Part shown: piece by piece, positions 17,616 through 25,748 of the stretch
How the letters are laid out: each line of letters starts with the position of its first letter
How positions within the stretch are numbered: the first letter of the stretch is position 1
DNA from: JAHBXL01 sp964409775
Lineage (GTDB): Bacteria; Planctomycetota; Phycisphaerae; Phycisphaerales; UBA1924
NCBI GenBank assembly: GCA_964409775.1
Contig: CAYPEI010000001.1
Span: 285,353 to 349,352 of the forward strand
Reading direction: 5' to 3'
DNA: 64,000 bases
Notes under the pieces: generated by a model
Seen by the model: the letters and a program-made list of their open reading frames with translations, nothing else
Databases searched by the model: none
Told to the model about the DNA's origin: nothing
Translations under genes and position numbers: made by a program

Positions 17616-18575
17616 TCATCGTACATCCTCGGTTTGGTCGCTGCGGAGGCGGATGACGCGCAGTTTCGCCGATCGGGCACGGGGGTTGTGGGCCGTTTCC
17701 GCGTCGTCGGCCTGGATGGCCCCCCGCTCGATCGCGACGGCCCGCCCGGCGGAGATCAGGCCGGCGAACACCTGCTTGACCGGACGGTCCTCCAGCGAAT
17801 GGAATGCAATGATCCCGATTCTTGCGCCGCCATCCGGCCCGGTGCGGAGCCAGGTTGTGCGGCCGACTTCGCCCGCGCGGTGGATCGAGGAGAGAAGAGC
17901 ATCCAGATGACCCAGTTCATCGTTGACCGCGATCCGGAGGGCCTGAAACGTCCGGGTTGCGGGGTCGATGGGCGACTTGCCGCCCGGTCGGCCTGCCACG
18001 CCGTGCACGATCGCGGCGAGTTGGGCGGTTGTCGTGATCGGGCGCGACGAACGGGCGCGAAAGATCGCCGCGGCGATGCGGCCGGCGGAACGGTCCTCGC
18101 CGTAATCGTGGATGATCCTGGCCAACTCGCGTTCCGGAAGAGTATTGACAAGTTCCGCCGCGGTGACCGGTGACGAGGGGTCCAACCGCATATCCAGCGG
18201 CCCTTCGCGCTGAAAACTGAACCCGCGCAGGCTGTCACTGATCTGATTGGACGAGAATCCGAGGTCGGCGAGCAGCACATCCACGACAAGCCCATGCTCC
18301 TGGGCGAGACGGGCCGCGGCGGAAAACGGTGCGTGAACAGCGATCACACGGGGCGGCATGGCGATGGCACGCACCCGGGCCTCAGCGCGGCGGAGGTTTC
18401 CCTGGTCGATATCAAGCAGCAGGAGCGTCCCGGTCGGGCCGATGCGTTCAGCCATCGCTGCGGCGTGCCCGCCGAGCCCCGCGGTGCAATCCAAGACCGT
18501 CTCGCCGGGACGGGGGGCGAGCGTGCGCAGCACCGCCTCCAGCAGCACCGGGATGTGCTCGCCCGGCGCGGTCAT
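17616..18575 (-). CDS. rsmH: 16S rRNA (cytosine1402-N4)-methyltransferase RsmH
   Basis: A 319-residue SAM-dependent methyltransferase opening EHIPVLLEAVLRTLAP, the RsmH hallmark. Key motifs are DCTAGLGGHAAA (SAM loop), LLLLDID (53-57 region), ADLGFSSNQ (usually DLGVSSxQ) and GPLDMRLDPSS. It modifies C1402 of 16S rRNA in the decoding centre. RsmH is normally the second gene of dcw clusters, and here it heads the run to ftsI. The ATG at 18575 overlaps the stop of the upstream nuclease-fold gene by four bases (ATGA), so the two are coupled although unrelated in function. Confidence 0.95.
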   Translation of the reverse strand: MTAPGEHIPVLLEAVLRTLAPRPGETVLDCTAGLGGHAAAMAERIGPTGTLLLLDIDQGNLRRAEARVRAIAMPPRVIAVHAPFSAAARLAQEHGLVVDVLLADLGFSSNQISDSLRGFSFQREGPLDMRLDPSSPVTAAELVNTLPERELARIIHDYGEDRSAGRIAAAIFRARSSRPITTTAQLAAIVHGVAGRPGGKSPIDPATRTFQALRIAVNDELGHLDALLSSIHRAGEVGRTTWLRTGPDGGARIGIIAFHSLEDRPVKQVFAGLISAGRAVAIERGAIQADDAETAHNPRARSAKLRVIRLRSDQTEDVR

Positions 18576-19603
18576 GGTGCGGAGTTGGTTGCGGGCGGCG
18601 TCGTGGGCGACTCAGGATTCTGTGCAACCGGCTTCGGCCGGATCGTCGCAAGAACAGGGAAGTGGTCCGAAGGAAACCGCCCATCGGGCATGGTCCGGTC
18701 GATCGACGCCGCCAGGATGTCCCAGCGGTCGTTCACGAAAATGTAGTCGATCTTGTCCGAATCAGGCTTCGGTTTGCCTTTGAAGCCGTTAAATGTTCCG
18801 ACTTCCGCATCCTGGGGATGCACGGCCCGGAACGTGTCGCGAAGCGGCGCACGAGCGGCGACAGCCGGGTCCGAAGGTACTTCCGGCTGGAGCATCGCCC
18901 GGATCGCGGCGTTGCTCTCGCCGGCGTTGAAGTCGCCGGTGACGATCACTGCGTCATCGGCCGCAAGTTCGGCGATGCGCCGCTTGAGCAGTTCAACACT
19001 CTTCTCGCGAGAGGGCTGCGATTCGTGATCCAGGTGCGTGTTGAACACGGTGAATCCGGTGTTGTTCGCGCTGTCGTACAGACGCACCCATGAGCAGATC
19101 CGAGTGATGGTGTTGCCCCAGGACTTTGATCCGGGTGTGTGGGGGGTCGCGGAGTACCAGAAGTCGCCGGAAGAAGCCGCACGCTCGCCCTCTGTTCCCG
19201 CGGGGGCATTGCGGATGTGGAGCCTGTCGTGCCGGTACAAGATCGCCGAGTGCTCGCCGCGAGACTGTCCGTCGTCGCGCCCGACGCCGACCGAGCGGTA
19301 CTCGGGCATCTCGGTCAGGAGTTCATCGATCTGGAAACGGAGCGCCTCCTGCAGTCCGATCACGTCTGCGTGGCTCTCGCGGATGCGATCGATGACCAGT
19401 TTGCGTCTTGCGGGCCATGCGTTGTCGCCGTCCGCGGCAGTGCCGTAGCGGATGTTGAACGTCATGACCACCAGCGCGGCCGATTCGGTCTGCGGCGGTG
19501 CGATGGCCGCCGCGTCGGCCGGTGACGGTGCGGCGAACCCTCCGGAACCGAGGACCGGTACAAGTGCCGCCAGGGCGAACACAAGGATCGCGATGCGCTG
19601 CAT
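18572..19603 (-). CDS. Exported endonuclease/exonuclease/phosphatase-family protein
   Basis: A 343-residue protein with a signal peptide (RIAILVFALAALVPVLGSGG). The EEP-fold motifs are all present: MTFNIRYG (47-54), the metal-binding glutamate in GLQEAL (E86), NTHLDHES (188-195), TGDFNAGE (222-229), DKIDYIFV (283-290) and the catalytic SDHFPVLAT (312-320). This superfamily includes DNases, sphingomyelinases and phosphoinositide phosphatases. Exported planctomycete members of this size are usually annotated only at family level. A metal-dependent phosphodiesterase acting outside the cytoplasm is the safe reading. Stop overlaps the rsmH start. Confidence 0.88.
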   Translation of the reverse strand: MQRIAILVFALAALVPVLGSGGFAAPSPADAAAIAPPQTESAALVVMTFNIRYGTAADGDNAWPARRKLVIDRIRESHADVIGLQEALRFQIDELLTEMPEYRSVGVGRDDGQSRGEHSAILYRHDRLHIRNAPAGTEGERAASSGDFWYSATPHTPGSKSWGNTITRICSWVRLYDSANNTGFTVFNTHLDHESQPSREKSVELLKRRIAELAADDAVIVTGDFNAGESNAAIRAMLQPEVPSDPAVAARAPLRDTFRAVHPQDAEVGTFNGFKGKPKPDSDKIDYIFVNDRWDILAASIDRTMPDGRFPSDHFPVLATIRPKPVAQNPESPTTPPATNSAP

Positions 19604-19614
19604 AGTGGTCCCTC

Positions 19615-21378
19615 TCAGACAACCCGCACATCTTCAATGACGGGTTCGACGCTGGTTCGTCCGTTAAACGTCGAGACGGCAGGCCGGACAACCACGTCAA
19701 CGGTTGCGCCCGCTGCGAGAGACGGAGCGTGCTCCGCCCAGTCCCAACCGATCGCCCGCACGGTGCGTTTCCCGCCGATTCCGGGTTCCCCGACACTATC
19801 CGTGAGCATCAACGAGAGATGCCGCGCGTTGCTTCCGAATGTGCGGGGAGCGCCCGAGACTCGTACATTGCGGATGACCAGTGCCACATCGGGGTTGTCG
19901 CGACCGAACGGGGCCAGCCGCTCAAGATCGCGAACGGCCTCTGGCGTCAGTTCCGAGAGCGAGGCCTCGCAGTCGGCTCGGAGCAGCGGCTGAAGCATGT
20001 CGTTCGTGATGTGCGCGTTGGCATGCGAGATGAACGCGTCCGCGAATGCCGCGAGATTGGTTTCGGGCAGGTGCAGGCCGGCGGCCATGTCGTGCCCACC
20101 GAACTTTTCGAGGTGTTCAGCGCAGGCGACCAGTCCGCCGTGCAGGTTGTACCCGTCAATGGACCGGCCCGAGCCGTGGCAAGCGCCGTCGCGCTTCTGC
20201 AGCAGGATCGTCGGCCGTCCGTGCCGCTCCACCATCCGCGAGCAGACGATCCCGACGACCCCTGCGTGCCAGCCCTCGTGGGCGAGCACGATCGCACGCC
20301 GATCGGCCGAGGTCATGCCCGCGGCGTCGGCCATCTCCTGCGCCTGCTCGAAAATCGCCTTCTCCACCTGGCGGCGCTCGTTGTTCTTCGCGGTCAGTTG
20401 ACGGGCGATGTCACGGGCGCGATCCGGTCCCGCCGTCGTGAAGAGTTCGACCGCGTCCTTCGCGTGTCCGAGTCGACCCGCGGCGTTCAGCCGTGGCGCG
20501 AGTTTGAAGCCCACATCCATCGTCCCGATGCGATCACCATCCAGCCCCGAGGCTTCGACGAGCGCCCGCAGTCCGATGAACGGCGACTGCCTGATCCGTC
20601 CCAGTCCAAATCTCGCGATCACCCGGTTCTCGCCCACCAGCGGCACAACGTCCGCGATCGTTCCCAACGCAGCAAACGCCAGCAGGTCGATCAGCAGGGA
20701 GCGCATCGCGGGAGACAGACGCGGCGACCGTTCGTGCATGGTCGCCAGCCGCCAGGCAAGTTTGTATGCCACGCCGGCGCCCGAGAGATCGCCGAACGGA
20801 TATGTGGAACCCGGACGGCGCGGGTGCACGATGGAATGAGCATCGGGCAACGGCTCGCCCGGGCCGGGCACGTTGTGGTGGTCGGTGATGATGAGGTCGA
20901 CGCGTTCCTCGCGTGCACGTCGAGCCGGCTCGACGGCGGTCACGCCGCAATCGACCGACACGATCACCTTCGCGCCCTGCCGCGAGAGTTCCGAAATGGC
21001 CTCGGGGTTCAGGCCGTACCCCTCGTCGATCCGGTGCGGGACGTAGGTGATCACGCGATCAGGGAGGGCTTCCGGCGCGATCGCCCCGAACATGTGATAC
21101 AGAATGGCCGTCGCCGTGACTCCGTCGACGTCGTAGTCGCCGTAAATGGCGATGGTCTGTCCGGAGTGGAGCGCCTCCAGAAGACGCGCCGCCGCTCGAT
21201 CCAGATCCGGGATGAGGGAGGGCTCGTGCAGGTGTACAAGCCGCGGATCGAGGAACTCGCCGGCCCCGGCAGGGTCGATCCCCCGCGCGCGGAGAACCCG
21301 ATCGACGAGCGCGGGTTCGTTCCCGATGGCCGAAGCGTCGCGATCCCTGAATGTCCAGCGGCAGGTGAGTCCGTTCAC
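19615..21378 (-). CDS. recJ: Single-stranded-DNA-specific exonuclease RecJ
   Basis: RecJ degrades single-stranded DNA 5' to 3' in recombination and mismatch repair. DHH-family motifs are clear: IYGDYDVDGVTA (79-90), SVDCG (141-145) and TDHHN (165-169); the DHHA1 domain has the substrate-binding GGHDMAAG motif. The C-terminal OB domain ends near VVVRPAVSTFNGRTSVEPVI. I choose the GTG at 21378 (587 residues): an open frame continues upstream to an ATG at 21489, but that would overlap the divergent adenosyltransferase start at 21473, and the extra residues look non-protein-like (Cys/His/Arg-rich). Confidence 0.92.
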   Translation of the reverse strand: MNGLTCRWTFRDRDASAIGNEPALVDRVLRARGIDPAGAGEFLDPRLVHLHEPSLIPDLDRAAARLLEALHSGQTIAIYGDYDVDGVTATAILYHMFGAIAPEALPDRVITYVPHRIDEGYGLNPEAISELSRQGAKVIVSVDCGVTAVEPARRAREERVDLIITDHHNVPGPGEPLPDAHSIVHPRRPGSTYPFGDLSGAGVAYKLAWRLATMHERSPRLSPAMRSLLIDLLAFAALGTIADVVPLVGENRVIARFGLGRIRQSPFIGLRALVEASGLDGDRIGTMDVGFKLAPRLNAAGRLGHAKDAVELFTTAGPDRARDIARQLTAKNNERRQVEKAIFEQAQEMADAAGMTSADRRAIVLAHEGWHAGVVGIVCSRMVERHGRPTILLQKRDGACHGSGRSIDGYNLHGGLVACAEHLEKFGGHDMAAGLHLPETNLAAFADAFISHANAHITNDMLQPLLRADCEASLSELTPEAVRDLERLAPFGRDNPDVALVIRNVRVSGAPRTFGSNARHLSLMLTDSVGEPGIGGKRTVRAIGWDWAEHAPSLAAGATVDVVVRPAVSTFNGRTSVEPVIEDVRVV

Positions 21379-21460
21379 AACGACGCATGCTACACGATGT
21401 ACTTCGAAAACGCGATTCCGGAGCCCGGAAGAGGGTGTCACGCCAGGATGGCACTGGCAG

Positions 21461-21466
21461 TAAACT
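21461..21466 (+). promoter_or_regulatory. Possible -10 element giving a leaderless adenosyltransferase mRNA
   Basis: TAAACT at 21461-21466 ends only six bases before the ATG at 21473. If it is a real -10 box, transcription would begin at or next to the start codon. No strong -35 is seen. Confidence 0.25.
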
Positions 21467-21472
21467 CTCGAC

Positions 21473-22078
21473 ATGGTCCGGCTTACCAAGATTTACACCC
21501 GTACGGGCGATGACGGAACGACCGGCCTGGGCGATGGCTCCCGCGTGGCCAAGACTGACCCACGCGTCGAGGCCTATGGCACGGTCGATGAAGCCAACGC
21601 CGCGATCGGTCTGTGCGTCGTCGAGGCGGAGCGGTCGCCGCAGGTCGCGCAGGCGGGCGAGATCGCGGCGCTCCTCCGTGTGATTCAGAATGACCTTTTC
21701 GATGTTGGCGCGGACCTCTGCTGCCCCTGCGCTGCGGGTGAACCGGCGGGCGCGAGGCTGAGGGTTCTCCCGGGACAGACCGAGCGGTTGGAGCGGACGA
21801 TCGATCGGTTCAACGAGCGACTGAAGCCGCTCGACAGTTTCGTGCTTCCCGGCGGCACACCTTTGGCCGCGGCGCTGCACTTGGCGCGGACCGTCACGCG
21901 ACGTGCGGAGCGCATGACGGTTCTCCTGATCGCACAGGGCGGAGAGCCGGCGACCAATCCCGAGACGGTGCGGTACCTGAACCGGTTGAGCGATCTGCTG
22001 TTTGTGCTCTCGCGGGTTGCGAACGATGACGGGAACGGGGACGTGCGCTGGGTTCCCGGCGCAAGCCGTGCCGGGTAG
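21473..22078 (+). CDS. Cob(I)yrinic acid a,c-diamide adenosyltransferase, PduO type
   Basis: A 201-residue enzyme that transfers the adenosyl group of ATP to cob(I)alamin, making coenzyme B12. The N-terminal ATP-binding block KIYTRTGDDGTTGLGDG is diagnostic of the PduO/MMAB family, as are VEAYGTVDEANAAIG and the C-terminal RTVTRRAERM. No B12-dependent enzyme or other cobalamin gene lies nearby, and no cobalamin riboswitch is seen upstream. Family length is usually 180-200, so it is complete. Confidence 0.93.
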   Translation: MVRLTKIYTRTGDDGTTGLGDGSRVAKTDPRVEAYGTVDEANAAIGLCVVEAERSPQVAQAGEIAALLRVIQNDLFDVGADLCCPCAAGEPAGARLRVLPGQTERLERTIDRFNERLKPLDSFVLPGGTPLAAALHLARTVTRRAERMTVLLIAQGGEPATNPETVRYLNRLSDLLFVLSRVANDDGNGDVRWVPGASRAG

Positions 22079-22125
22079 CGCGGCGCGGAGCCATTGCCCG
22101 AGCGGAAGATGTTGGCCGGACAATC

Positions 22126-23586
22126 ATGACCAGCGCATTTCAGTACACCTCCGACTTCCGGCACGAGTTCGAGGCCCAGCACGAGCGTTGGCTGCGGGCC
22201 AGGTTCCTGTGGTACACGGGCGTCGTCGGCACCGTGCAGGCGGCGGTGCTGCTGGTCGGAGTGGGCTTCCGCCTCCTCGCGGGAAATGTCGGTGCGATTT
22301 CGCGATCGGTCCCATGGGTCGATCTGTCGCTGAACATCGGCGTCGTCGCGCTCTTCGCGGCGGCTTTTCTCACGGTGCTCCGACGCCCGATGGTCAAGCA
22401 GCAGATCCTGAGGCTGGCGTACTGGGTCATCGTCGCGTGCGGCGTCATCACCATCGTCAGCGCCCTGCTCGAACTCCGCGGCGCCGGCAGCACGGAGCGG
22501 GCGCTGGTCGGCGTGAAGGGCGTGCTGGGCATCTTCTACGCCCACGTGTTTGCGTGCCTCTTCCTTCCATGGACGTGGAGGGAGAGCATCCGACCCCTGG
22601 TGCCGCTCCTGCTCCTGAACGCCGTCGTCACGATGCTCGCAGCCTACCAGACGCCCCTTGTCGGGCTGGCGATCGTGACTGCCTCTCCGGCGATCGGCGT
22701 GCCGGGCGCGGGGGTGTGCTGGTGGCGGTACAGCCGGTTTCGCGACCGTGTCGCGGCGGCTGCACTCAGAGGGAGGTACGCCGAGATGCGACGCGAACTC
22801 GTCGATGCGCGGCGGATCCACGAGGCGCTCTTCCCGTCCTCGGTGAGCGAGGGCCCGATCCGATTCTGCTATGTCTACGAGCCGATGCGGCAGATCGGCG
22901 GGGACTACCTGTTTGCGAGGTTCGTGCCCAGCCCGCACGGCGACGCTGCCGCGTTCAACCTGCTGGTGTTCGACGTCACCGGACATGGCATCGCCGCGGC
23001 ATTGACCGTCAATCGACTGCACGGTGAGTTGGAGCGGCTGTTTGCCGAGCATCCATACTCCGGTCCAGGCGAGATCCTGGGCGCGTTGAACCGATACGTG
23101 CACCTCACGCTCGCGTCGCACTCGGTCTACGTGACAGCGTTCTGTTGCCGGCTTGATCCGAACCTCGACCTGCTGGAGTATGCCAGCGGCGGCCACCCGC
23201 CCGCCTTCGTGTGTACCGCGGACGGACGGCTGGAGCAACTGGATTCAACCGCGCTGGTGCTCGGTGCCGCTGCGGCGGGTGACTTTGAGACCGATGTGCA
23301 TCGCCAGCATTTCGGGCCGGGAGACACGCTGGTGGCATTTACAGACGGCGCGCTGGAGGCGCGCAACGGGCTAGGAAGGCACATGGGCGTGACCGGGCTG
23401 CAGCGCCTGCTGGCAAGCCTGCGGACTCCGAAGGAGCGAGAGTGCATCCGGGCGATCCTGAGCGCGGTGTCGCGGCATCGCGCCGGACCGCCGGAGGATG
23501 ACGTCCTGGTGGTTGAGGTGCACCGACCAGTTGTCTCCGGAGCATCGCCCAGGCGGATGACGAGCCAGGCCGGCGCCGCCGGATGA
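22126..23586 (+). CDS. Membrane-bound SpoIIE/RsbU-type PP2C serine phosphatase
   Basis: A 486-residue protein. Five or six membrane helices occupy about residues 27-200. A short linker helix (YAEMRRELVDARRIHEALFP) leads to a PP2C-like SpoIIE domain (about 245-465). Metal-binding motifs are present: GGD (258-260), FDVTGHG (282-288), GDTLVAFTDGALEARN (399-414) and EDDVLVVEV (457-465). Such phosphatases dephosphorylate STAS-domain antagonists and so switch anti-sigma kinases. A kinase/STAS pair that could be its target lies 37 kb away at 60.6-61.6 kb. The membrane part may sense an envelope signal. Confidence 0.9.
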   Translation: MTSAFQYTSDFRHEFEAQHERWLRARFLWYTGVVGTVQAAVLLVGVGFRLLAGNVGAISRSVPWVDLSLNIGVVALFAAAFLTVLRRPMVKQQILRLAYWVIVACGVITIVSALLELRGAGSTERALVGVKGVLGIFYAHVFACLFLPWTWRESIRPLVPLLLLNAVVTMLAAYQTPLVGLAIVTASPAIGVPGAGVCWWRYSRFRDRVAAAALRGRYAEMRRELVDARRIHEALFPSSVSEGPIRFCYVYEPMRQIGGDYLFARFVPSPHGDAAAFNLLVFDVTGHGIAAALTVNRLHGELERLFAEHPYSGPGEILGALNRYVHLTLASHSVYVTAFCCRLDPNLDLLEYASGGHPPAFVCTADGRLEQLDSTALVLGAAAAGDFETDVHRQHFGPGDTLVAFTDGALEARNGLGRHMGVTGLQRLLASLRTPKERECIRAILSAVSRHRAGPPEDDVLVVEVHRPVVSGASPRRMTSQAGAAG

Positions 23587-23607
23587 TGTTCAAGTTGAAC
23601 ATCATCC
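23581..23607. terminator. Perfect inverted repeat across two convergent gene ends
   Basis: The 27-base palindrome has arms GGATGATGTTCAA (23581-23593) and TTGAACATCATCC (23595-23607). It contains the stop codons of both the phosphatase gene (23584-23586) and the OPT gene (23602-23604). It can form a stem-loop in either transcript, so it is probably a shared bidirectional terminator, though no T-run follows on either strand. Confidence 0.55.
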
Positions 23608-25647
23608 GAAGAGTGCGGCGATTTCGCCCGCCGCGATGTCGCCGATGCCGATCAGGGCCGAGCCGGCGATGATCCCTGCGCAGATCGGCTCGTGAGTGTC
23701 CACCCACAGCCGCTTGTTCATCGAGCCTTCCTTCGACTTGAAGAGCCGGCCCATCACGTAGAAGAACAGTGACCCGGCGAACATCGCCATGGTGGATTCC
23801 GGGGGGATGACCACGCCAAGCCCAAGGGCGATGGGCGAGATGGGGAACCGGTTCTTCGAAACGATGCGAGAGACTTCCAGCACCAGGCCGAGCAATGCGG
23901 CGATGGCCATCGCCCAGAGTGCTGAGGGGGGGAGTTCGCCGAATCCCTTGGAGAGCAGGTCGCTGACGCCCTTCCACTGCAGCGCGCCGGGCATCGGGAA
24001 CTGCTCCGAGGACAGCCGGTCGATGATCGGTTTGCCCTCCGACGAAGGTCGCAGGAACATGAAGTAGAACAGTGGCGTGGAGGCGACCGCGCCGGCGACG
24101 ACGCCGATGCAGTGACCGACGGCCTGTTGGCGCGGCTTGGCGCCCAGCATGTATCCGGGTTTGATGTCCATCAGGAGATTCGATGCGTTGCTGGCCACCT
24201 CGGTGGTCATGAGCGCGGTCATCAGGTTCGTCGCCGGGTTTGGCGCCGCGCCGGCCTTCATCGCGGTCGCCCGTTCAAGCCCGCCAAACGTGAACTGGGT
24301 GATCTTGGAGAGCGAGCCTGTGGGCGTGATGCTGGTCAGCGCGGTCGCATTTGCGGCGATGAGCGTCAGGGCGATGATCAGCGGGATCGACAGCGCGCCC
24401 CAATACCACTTCACGTCGAACCAGTCGTGGAGCATCCAGACCCCGATCGCACCGATGATCGGGACACCGACGATCGAGATCCACATGGGCAGTTCGATGT
24501 GCGACAGGATGTCGGACTTCGTCTTTCGCTCGCCGCCGAACAGCCCCGTGAACGCCGAGATGATCATCTGCGGCTTGGCGAACAGCGCGAGCATGCTGGC
24601 CACGACCAGCATGGCGATGCCCGGCCACAGCGCCCAGGAGACCAGCACTTCCCGGTAGTTGAACGCCATGTCCGGCGTCAGCGTCTGCACGCCGACGGGG
24701 ACCATCTGACCGAGTTCGTTCTTCTCGCGGAGCGGGCGAGAGACGTCTCCCCACATCACCGCCAGCGGCGCAAGCCAGCCCCACATGATGGCCATTCCCA
24801 GGATCATGCTCGTGGCATAGCGGATGTTGAGCAGCCCGCCCGCGCCGAACATCGCCAGGTCGACCGTCGGGGACAGACCCATGTTGCGGATGTCCGAGCC
24901 GAACACCCGGGGAATCGGCATCGCGCCCTTCGCTGCCAGCGCGTAGTACCAGCCGTCCAGGTGCAGCGAGAGCGTGTGCGCGGCCTTGAGACCGAACAGT
25001 TTGACCTGCAGCAGGGTCTGGTAGCCCTCGCCGGCGATGAACGTGATGAACCCGGCGAGCGCGGCCGCGACGGCGAGCGCTTTCGCCTTGAACAGTCCGA
25101 CCTTGGCATCAGACGTGTACAGCGTGTCGAGCACGACACCGCACGCCGCGCCTTCCGGGAAGGGGTGCTGCTCGTCGTTGATGAACCGGCGCTTCATCGG
25201 GAACGCCACGAGCACGCCGAGCAGCGCGAGGACGATGTTGATCAGCAGCATCTGCCACCACGGCATGATGACGTTGGCGACCATCATGTACGCCGCGACG
25301 CCGGAGATCAGCGGGCCGGTCATATAGCCCGCCGCGGTCGCGATGGACTGCATGCAGTTGTTCTCAAGGATGGTGAAGTCCTTGGCCAGCCGAAGGGCCG
25401 ACAGCCCCTTGAACATCGCGAACGCGAGGATCACGCTCGTGAGACCGACACCGAGTGACCATCCCGTTCTCGCGCCGATGTACAGATTGGTCGCGCTCAG
25501 CAGGCCGCCCAGGATGAATCCGGTGATGGCCGACCGGATCGTCAGTTGCGGCATGTCGCCGCGGAAGACGTTGTCCAGCCACCAGCGGTCCTTCTGCTCA
25601 AGGGTCCACGTTCGGACTTGTTCGTCGGTGAGGGTCTTGATGGCCAT
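23602..25647 (-). CDS. OPT-family oligopeptide/metal transporter
   Basis: A 681-residue polytopic membrane protein with about 14-16 hydrophobic segments. Typical OPT elements are the N-terminal ELTIRSAITGFILGGLLSAT-like first helix, LENNCMQSIATAAGYMTGP (NCMQ motif) and QHPFPEGAACGVVLDTL. The family moves peptides, siderophore-iron complexes or related metal chelates. Prokaryotic OPTs of this length are often assigned as peptide transporters, but the substrate is not deducible. It is flanked by the shared palindrome at its 3' end. Confidence 0.92.
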   Translation of the reverse strand: MAIKTLTDEQVRTWTLEQKDRWWLDNVFRGDMPQLTIRSAITGFILGGLLSATNLYIGARTGWSLGVGLTSVILAFAMFKGLSALRLAKDFTILENNCMQSIATAAGYMTGPLISGVAAYMMVANVIMPWWQMLLINIVLALLGVLVAFPMKRRFINDEQHPFPEGAACGVVLDTLYTSDAKVGLFKAKALAVAAALAGFITFIAGEGYQTLLQVKLFGLKAAHTLSLHLDGWYYALAAKGAMPIPRVFGSDIRNMGLSPTVDLAMFGAGGLLNIRYATSMILGMAIMWGWLAPLAVMWGDVSRPLREKNELGQMVPVGVQTLTPDMAFNYREVLVSWALWPGIAMLVVASMLALFAKPQMIISAFTGLFGGERKTKSDILSHIELPMWISIVGVPIIGAIGVWMLHDWFDVKWYWGALSIPLIIALTLIAANATALTSITPTGSLSKITQFTFGGLERATAMKAGAAPNPATNLMTALMTTEVASNASNLLMDIKPGYMLGAKPRQQAVGHCIGVVAGAVASTPLFYFMFLRPSSEGKPIIDRLSSEQFPMPGALQWKGVSDLLSKGFGELPPSALWAMAIAALLGLVLEVSRIVSKNRFPISPIALGLGVVIPPESTMAMFAGSLFFYVMGRLFKSKEGSMNKRLWVDTHEPICAGIIAGSALIGIGDIAAGEIAALFG

Positions 25648-25748
25648 AGGGGGATTGACCGAGGGAAGAAGAATCTTGGGAGGGGCAGAGCGCAGAGTGA
25701 CGCAACCGAGATCGGTTGGCCGGGCATGGTAACAACAATCGCCCCGGA

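Noticed and set aside
21379..21489. Upstream extension of recJ to an ATG at 21489
   Set aside because: It would overlap the divergent adenosyltransferase start, and the added 37 residues do not look like a RecJ N-terminus; the GTG at 21378 is preferred.
19729..21513. A 594-codon open frame on the + strand opposite recJ
   Set aside because: RecJ motifs on the minus strand are unmistakable and the antisense product has no family features.
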